Below are positions 7,101-11,049 of a stretch of DNA of 11,049 nucleotides, piece after piece. The stretch comes from Phoronis ovalis (lineage: Eukaryota; Phoronida; Phoronidae). The notes below the pieces were generated by a model. The model had not been told where the DNA came from. It made no database searches and saw nothing but the letters and a program-made list of their open reading frames with translations. The position numbers and the translations under genes are program-made. The stretch is taken from assembly GCA_028565635.1 (NCBI GenBank), contig JAOXYB010056933.1, forward strand, positions 1 to 11,049, in the 5' to 3' direction. Position 1 is the stretch's first letter; every line of letters starts with the position of its first letter.

Positions 7101-9211
7101 CTGGAGATAAAAATGTAGGATTTTTGGCAGTACTAATGAGGATATTCAGAGAAGAAGGTTTGTGAACAGCATTGCAGCCTAAACTGCATTTCTCTCGAAG
7201 TTGGCATCGATTTGAGGAGCAAACATGATAAATAGTTAATAGAGTATAGCCCCCTTACCGAAAAAGAAGTCTTCATAATTCGAGAAGTGGTATATTTTAG
7301 TATTCGAAGACTTAAATAAGTGGTTATTGATTCGAATACTTAGATCGAATAATTAGATATCTTCGAAATTATGTAATCGAATACAACCATAAACCACTTA
7401 TTTCTGTCAATGCAAACTAGTGTTAGATATGCATGCATATAAATACAGAAATAATAAATATATACTAATGCCTATATCATTTATAGTCTGATCATAAAGT
7501 AATGTACATATTAAGCAATCAATCCTATATAAATATATATATCTTATTTTATACACAAATATTTTTTTTCCACAGTCAACTGTTAAAAATTATAAAGTAA
7601 ACTGGCATTAGACATACATATATATAGAAATAATAAATATAACACATACTTGTAAAAAATATATAATGTTGCTCAAGACCAATGGCACTTTGACTTAAGT
7701 ATGCATAGAAAACTGTTGGCAATACATGGATTATCATGACTTGTAGATATACCAAACAATTATACACTATTTAGTCATGGAGAACATGCCTAATATATTT
7801 ATATACTAACCTAACTAAATCACAACTCTTGCTGTAAAGCGCTGTTGATTAATCATAAACTGAATTCCAGGGTAGTTTACAAGACAGTTCATATATAGTT
7901 CTGGCTCTACAAGCCTGTGTCTCGGCACAAACAATCTCATAAATGTTTAATACTGTAACACTAGACTGTACTATATACCACACATATTTTTTTGTGCAAC
8001 TGCTAACAGATATATACTAACATTTAAACTAGACAGTATTATATAAAAGTCCCAAAGAATTAAGTAAAATGTTCTCATGATTCTATTACGCCTATTCAAG
8101 AAAATTTCTCAACTCTAAGAAAATATATGACATATATTTACCAGGCATATAATTATAACAGAAGTGTCAAAGAAGGCAACAATCATAGTCCATGATATAC
8201 TCCTCATTCCAACTGTCATTATATTCTAGTACTGCATGGTTTATAACTAAATTCCTATGACAATTAAGCTAGTCTTTCTAAACACCTACATTTTATACAT
8301 CCACACAAGTCAATACAATCATTTAGAATGACTAATTTTACCAAAATTGAGCTCTGCTTACAAAATGAAGGGTCCCAAATGAAGTCTGTCATCTTCACTT
8401 CTAACTGCTTTGTTAAGTTTAAATTTTCCCACTTAAATCTTAATGATTTCATTGGCTAAAATAAGTATTCGACCTCGATCAGGTCAAATTTTGTATTCAG
8501 ACTAATGCACTTATTTATTTTGTTTGACGCACTTATTAGTATTCGAACCGTGAACCACTTGTTAAGTATTCGAACGAACCACTTATTTTGAGAAAAATAA
8601 GTATTCGAATGAACCACTTATGTTGAGAAAAATAAGTCTTCCAACGAACCACTTATTTCTGAACCACTTATTTTGAGAAAAATAAGTATTCGAACGAACC
8701 ACTTATTTCTGAACCACTTATTTTGAGAAAAATAAGTCTTCGAACGAACCACTTATTTCTGAACCACTTATTTTGAGAAAAATAAGTCTTCGAATACTAA
8801 CTATTCGAGCTGGGTAAGGGGCCCCATCTACATCAGCTAAGGTTGCACGTCCCTAAACGTACAAATCTTATCATTTTACTTACCAACACGTAAAAATAGA
8901 ACAGGACAGACTGGATGGATTGGTTGCTGAGATGCAGGGGTTAATATTTGGGTTCTTACTTATACCAAGGTGATTCTCCTTTAGAAGTGACATTAAATCA
9001 ACAGAAAGCAGAACATGCATGGCGAACTGCTTTATGTTTATAAAACTTAGCTATGTTACTTTTATCTGTCTGTGTTTTAGGATTTTTTGCATTGTACAGA
9101 GGACTGGGACCCGGATTACTACGGACGTTTCCAGCTACTGGTGCATTGTTTGTTACATTTGAATGGACAAAGAAAGTTTTACATAATATTGGGGACAAAT
9201 ACACTGAATGA
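4035..9211 (+). CDS. SLC25A15: Mitochondrial ornithine transporter, SLC25A15 (ORC1/ORNT1) type
   Basis: An inner-mitochondrial-membrane carrier that exchanges cytosolic ornithine for matrix citrulline, linking the urea-cycle and arginine/ornithine pathways. The exons are 4035-4152, 5419-5827, 6409-6581, 6996-7157 and 9081-9211. Total coding length is 993 bases, or 330 residues plus stop, against about 300 in vertebrates. All junctions are GT-AG with matching phases (1, 2, 1, 1). Three carrier signatures are intact: QPLDTVK (D52, K55), CPTELVK (E149, K152) and FPADVVK (D257, K260). Family-specific blocks include ANIAENSVLF (N95, N99), REMPGYFFFFGGYE (R204, E205) and LRTFPATGALF (R302). These correspond to human ORC1 N74, N78, R179/E180 and R275. 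The N-terminus is about 20 residues longer than in vertebrates and hydrophilic. Identification is strong. The exact orthology (A15 against A2) rests on R204. Confidence 0.88.
4178..4249. repeat. Imperfect palindrome in intron 1
   Basis: The ends GTTCTAGCTTTAT (4178-4190, inner perfect part TAGCTTTAT 4181-4189) and ATAAAGCTA (4238-4246, extending to 4249) are inverted. CCTGCG GT CGCAGG sits at the exact centre (4207-4220). Both pairs share the midpoint 4213.5, so this is one nested palindrome. The middle arms pair only partly. Confidence 0.5.
4909..5254. mobile_element. Foldback/MITE-type non-autonomous DNA element
   Basis: A 346-bp element whose halves are long imperfect inverted copies. The ends are perfect: CAGGCCTAC (4909-4917) and GTAGGCCTG (5246-5254). 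Further inverted matches are TCAATCTGCAC (4941-4951) with GTGCAGATTGA (5223-5233), CTGTTTCCTACC (4960-4971) with GGTAGGAAACAG (5211-5222), and GAACTCGAACAGATTTC (5052-5068) with 5122-5138. GTTAT flanks both sides directly (4904-4908 and 5255-5259), as expected of a target-site duplication. There is no transposase. The superfamily is not assigned; CAGG ends recall hAT elements, but those usually duplicate 8 bp. Confidence 0.82.
5419..5827 (+). CDS. SLC25A15: SLC25A15 exon 2
   Basis: The largest exon covers the rest of carrier repeat 1 and the start of repeat 2. The acceptor TTTTCTGTAG ends at 5418. Two bases complete Gly40. It includes signature 1 (QPLDTVKVKMQ), the substrate-contact helix ANIAENSVLF, and signature 2 (CPTELVKCRLQ). 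The donor GTAAGT at 5828 leaves phase 2. The in-frame TAA read through this donor is intronic, not the true stop. Confidence 0.87.
5828..6408 (+). other. SLC25A15 intron 2 (581 bp)
   Basis: A GT-AG intron without coding content. The short palindrome CAGGTTACCTG (6010-6020) and an inverted pair CCACCAG (6037-6043) with CTGGTGG (6090-6096) are present. Their significance is unclear. Confidence 0.7.
6409..6581 (+). CDS. SLC25A15: SLC25A15 exon 3
   Basis: The acceptor AATTTCAG ends at 6408. One base completes Val176. The exon encodes the repeat 2 matrix helix and the contact helix TLMREMPGYFFFFGGYE. Arg204 is the residue that, in human carriers, is Arg in ORC1 and Gln in ORC2. The donor is G|GTAAAT at 6582, phase 1. 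Confidence 0.87.
6582..6995 (+). other. SLC25A15 intron 3 (414 bp)
   Basis: A GT-AG intron with no coding content. A small hairpin (CATGTT-ATG-AACATG, near 6723-6737) is visible. Nothing else was identified. Confidence 0.7.
6996..7157 (+). CDS. SLC25A15: SLC25A15 exon 4
   Basis: The acceptor CTTTTAAAAG ends at 6995. Two bases complete Gly234. The exon encodes the fifth transmembrane helix (AGGIGGVSLWLA), signature 3 (FPADVVKSRVQ) and the following matrix loop and helix. The donor G|GTTTGT at 7158 is weaker than the others but gives the right phase (1) at the right place (EEG). Confidence 0.84.
7411..7640. repeat. Diverged direct repeat inside the intron 4 element
   Basis: The stretch around 7411-7465 (GCAAACTAG, then AGAAATAATAAATATA) recurs in diverged form at about 7588-7640 (GTAAACTGG, then AGAAATAATAAATATA), about 180 bases apart. 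A third, weaker resemblance begins near 7976. The region is AT-rich, so part of the match could be low-complexity convergence. Confidence 0.4.
8571..8790. repeat. Tandem array of hairpin-forming 35/50-bp units
   Basis: Two 35-bp units (8571-8605 and 8606-8640) are followed by three nearly identical 50-bp units (8641-8690, 8691-8740 and 8741-8790). The longer unit is the shorter one plus a 15-bp insert (ACTTATTTCTGAACC). Each unit contains a perfect 9-bp inverted repeat, ACTTATTTT and AAAATAAGT around GAGA; one copy has a single change. Units differ mainly at AAGTATTCG or AAGTCTTCG. A looser copy precedes the array (8533-8570). Confidence 0.85.
9081..9211 (+). CDS. SLC25A15: SLC25A15 exon 5 and stop
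   Basis: The acceptor GTCTGTGTTTTAG ends at 9080. Two bases complete Gly288. The exon encodes FFALYRGLGPGLLRTFPA and TGALFVTFEW, the last helix of the third carrier repeat with Arg302, then a short lysine-containing tail. The TGA stop is at 9209-9211. Confidence 0.87.
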
Positions 9212-10608
9212 CAAGTCTACCTCGTTGTTGGTATTTAAGGCATTAGTAGGGTGTATACATTTCAGAGATCTGTGCCAAATTCAAGAATCTCTCAAGAGTG
9301 GACGTGGTTAAACATTATTAGTAATTTTATTACTTCTGCATTTTGGAAGAATTTTTACCAGTACAGTGGTATTCTTCATTGCCATCACTAAGTTATCAAG
9401 GTGTTACTAGCACGAAACAAACTATCAGTGCATGTGGAATTTTTCAGTTATAAAAGCTTTAAATTTTTTAAACAAGTTTTCTCTTTATTCTGAAATGACA
9501 AAATTCTGCAGCAGAAATAGCAAATTCTGCACACATTATAAAGGTAATTTAAAGTAAAATGAAGTTAGATCAAAACATTCATTTAATCAACAATCTGACT
9601 TAGTAGTTTTAAAAAGTAAGTGATGGCTAGAGAAATGATTATCTCGATTAGTCACTGAAAAAAGTTTTGTCAGGCAGCGTCATATATTATAGGATTTATT
9701 ACTGTTGAAGTAGATGGAAAAATTAATTGTGTACACATATCATGTGTTGACCTAAGCCATAGATTCTCGCAGATTAGTGACACCTTGTTTAGTTAACTTT
9801 AATCTAGAAGTGTACTCATTTTTAGGACTTTCATTATATATACACAAAAGAATTTCCAATAGTTTTTTTAAAAAATACACATTTTGAGCACTTTCTGCCT
9901 TGTCATTTAGTAATTTGCTGCCATTTAAGTCTTTTCTGTTACATGGGTCTCAATCATATGCTTGTGCTACCAACAACTGTTTTTTTTGCACTTCTCATTT
10001 TCAATATATCATTTTGACTCCAGAGGCCTCGAATACTAAAAATAATACTCCACTAATAGTAAAATGGTTTTATGGTTTTTAAGCCCATATGGTCAGCGTC
10101 ACTGCTGGACAAGAGATGAAAAAGTATTAACAGTAAAAGCATATAATCACAAAATATAAGGTTTTGTAAATTTATTTGTTATAAATGGTTTTATTATAAT
10201 TCATACAAAAATTTTAAAATAATTCTAAGAATTAAAATACATTTTCTATGAAATGTCTTTTATAGCAAGTTTCACATTTCATCTTCTATGATAATTACTT
10301 TTAAATAGAAAGTGACAGTACAGTCTGTTGCTTCTAAGAGTTACAGGTTCAACAAAGAGCTGGATCAAAGGCTCCTGCCTTTTCAGCCTTGACAGTAAAA
10401 TCTTGGATTGTGTGTGAGATGCGAGTTGCTCTGTGTTCATGCAGCTATCAACTTTCAAAATATGTAAAATGTATTGCATAAAAAAATTAAAATCTCGCTA
10501 GTTTACAATATGCTAATGATTGACTAGATAGATTGCACGTTGCATTATCATTTATTTGAAAAAGAAAGATGTTATTTCACTAACATCATTTGACTAAAAA
10601 ATATAATA
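9212..10608. other. Carrier 3' UTR and gap between convergent genes
   Basis: No complete gene is supported. I see no AATAAA on the plus strand here. Weaker poly(A) candidates are TATAAA (9537-9542) and ATTAAA (10231-10236), so the 3' end of the carrier mRNA is not fixed. A direct repeat AAATTCTGCA occurs at 9501-9510 and 9522-9531. The segment 10310-10450 is less AT-rich than its surroundings and is unexplained. Confidence 0.5.
10551..10556 (-). terminator. AATAAA for the minus-strand gene
   Basis: TTTATT on the plus strand reads AATAAA on the minus strand, about 50 bases downstream of the TAA at 10611-10609. The spacing suits a poly(A) signal with a very short 3' UTR. In AT-rich DNA this word is common. 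Confidence 0.35.
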
Positions 10609-10720
10609 TTATGCGAAGTCAACTGGTTCAAATGTTAGTTCAATATAAAAATTATCTTTATAGTACTTCCACATTTTCTCCTTATGTGGATTGTCAATCA
10701 CATTTCGATGAAGTCGCAAT
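10609..10720 (-). CDS. Last exon of an unrecognised minus-strand gene
   Basis: Read on the minus strand, an acceptor TTATACTTTTCAG (AG at 10722-10721) is followed by an open frame of 36 codons and a TAA (10611-10609). The product is highly charged and aromatic (DNPHKEKMWKYYKDNFYIEL, then TFEPVDFA). It does not look like random AT-rich translation. I do not recognise the family and assign no function. AATAAA on the minus strand at 10556-10551 lies about 50 bases past the stop, which supports a real 3' end. Confidence 0.5.
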
Positions 10721-10969
10721 CTGAAAAGTATAATTATTATTATAACATGGCTCGAATCTACTCCTCATCTTTTACAACTTCAGGTGGTGTCCATCCTAAT
10801 ACACTAGGACTTTATCATATACCACAAATTGTACCACACTGGAAATTCTCAGATTACAAAACTGTTTAGTATTTTACTAATGGTACAGAGAAATTGCTGT
10901 GTATATAACAAATTGTGGACAGCAGTCCCATAAACAGGTGTCAGAAAACAAACGACTTCCATCACATAC

Positions 10970-11049
10970 TTGAACAAGACAACGACGATTCGAAGAATCA
11001 TCATTGTACGCTGTTTAAATTGGCTATTTGAGCGAAAGGAATTGCATAT
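10970..11049 (-). CDS. Upstream exon of the same minus-strand gene, cut by window edge
   Basis: A strong donor GTATGT begins at 10969 on the minus strand. The frame before it is open to the window edge and leaves two bases (aa), which join with the first base of the next exon to make Lys, so the phases agree. The intron would be 249 bp (10969-10721). Two adjacent ATGs (11004-11002 and 11001-10999) start a short hydrophobic run (MMILRIVVVLF). The gene could begin there as a very small membrane-anchored protein of about 50 residues, or it could extend beyond the window. Confidence 0.35.

Larger units (their letters stand above)
7249..8822. mobile_element. Non-autonomous element with inverted ends and hairpin repeats
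   Basis: The left end GCCCCCTTACC (7249-7259) is inverted at the right as GGTAAGGGGC (8813-8822). Just inside, TTAGTATTCGAAGACTTA (7297-7314) has a perfect 18-bp inverted copy at 8783-8800. Both subterminal regions are rich in TTCGAA-type and AATAAGTGGTT-type words in opposite orientation. The interior (about 7400-8450) has no coding potential that I can support. The architecture is that of a non-autonomous DNA transposon with subterminal repeats. I could not find a clear target-site duplication, so the exact edges and the superfamily are unsettled. Confidence 0.6.
7158..9080 (+). other. SLC25A15 intron 4 (1923 bp)
   Basis: Most of this intron is the repeat-ended element at about 7249-8822. 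The flanks (7158-7248 and 8823-9080) hold nothing recognisable apart from the splice sites. Confidence 0.75.

Noticed and set aside
8571-8790. CRISPR-like array
   Set aside because: The units abut without unique spacers, the host is eukaryotic, and the repeats are part of a transposon-like element.
10684-10869. Plus-strand open frame of 61 codons
   Set aside because: It overlaps the better-supported minus-strand last exon and intron, and its translation is low-complexity with no motif.
1-11049. A multigene defence or otherwise new system
   Set aside because: The genes are a lectin, a metabolite carrier and an unknown fragment, with no shared logic visible in the sequence.

Overview
The window is eukaryotic nuclear DNA. 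It is AT-rich by eye, its genes are split by GT-AG introns, and it holds short non-autonomous repeats. The gene content (a small secreted C-type lectin next to a mitochondrial ornithine carrier) and the compact introns fit an invertebrate animal. A lophotrochozoan such as a mollusc is my best guess, but that is inference, not proof.

Layout. (1) 1-480: upstream flank of the lectin, with a decayed-looking fragment that resembles part of the lectin's own repeat region. (2) 522-2219, plus strand: a three-exon C-type lectin gene. It has a signal peptide, a short VKY-repeat stalk and a long-form CTLD with all six expected cysteines. Exon 3 has a reading-frame break, so the copy is a recent pseudogene, an allele with a deletion, or a sequence error. 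(3) 2220-4034: intergenic, with a 3' stem-loop carrying two poly(A) signals, short tandem and inverted repeats, and a CCAAT/ETS-like cluster upstream of the next gene. (4) 4035-9211, plus strand: a complete five-exon SLC25A15-type mitochondrial ornithine carrier (330 aa by my splice model). All splice phases agree and all three carrier signatures are intact. Intron 1 carries a 346-bp foldback element with perfect 9-bp ends and a 5-bp target duplication. Intron 4 is mostly a roughly 1.57-kb element with inverted ends and an array of hairpin-forming 35/50-bp repeats. (5) 9212-10608: 3' UTR and the gap between convergent genes. (6) 10609-11049, minus strand: two phase-compatible exons forming the 3' end of an unrecognised gene that leaves the window.

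The genes share no obvious pathway. The lectin would be secreted and sugar- or surface-binding. The carrier would exchange ornithine and citrulline across the inner mitochondrial membrane. I found no CRISPR array, operon, rRNA or tRNA, and no defence-type or otherwise new multigene system. The most unusual content is the repeat architecture inside the carrier introns and the frame break in the lectin.
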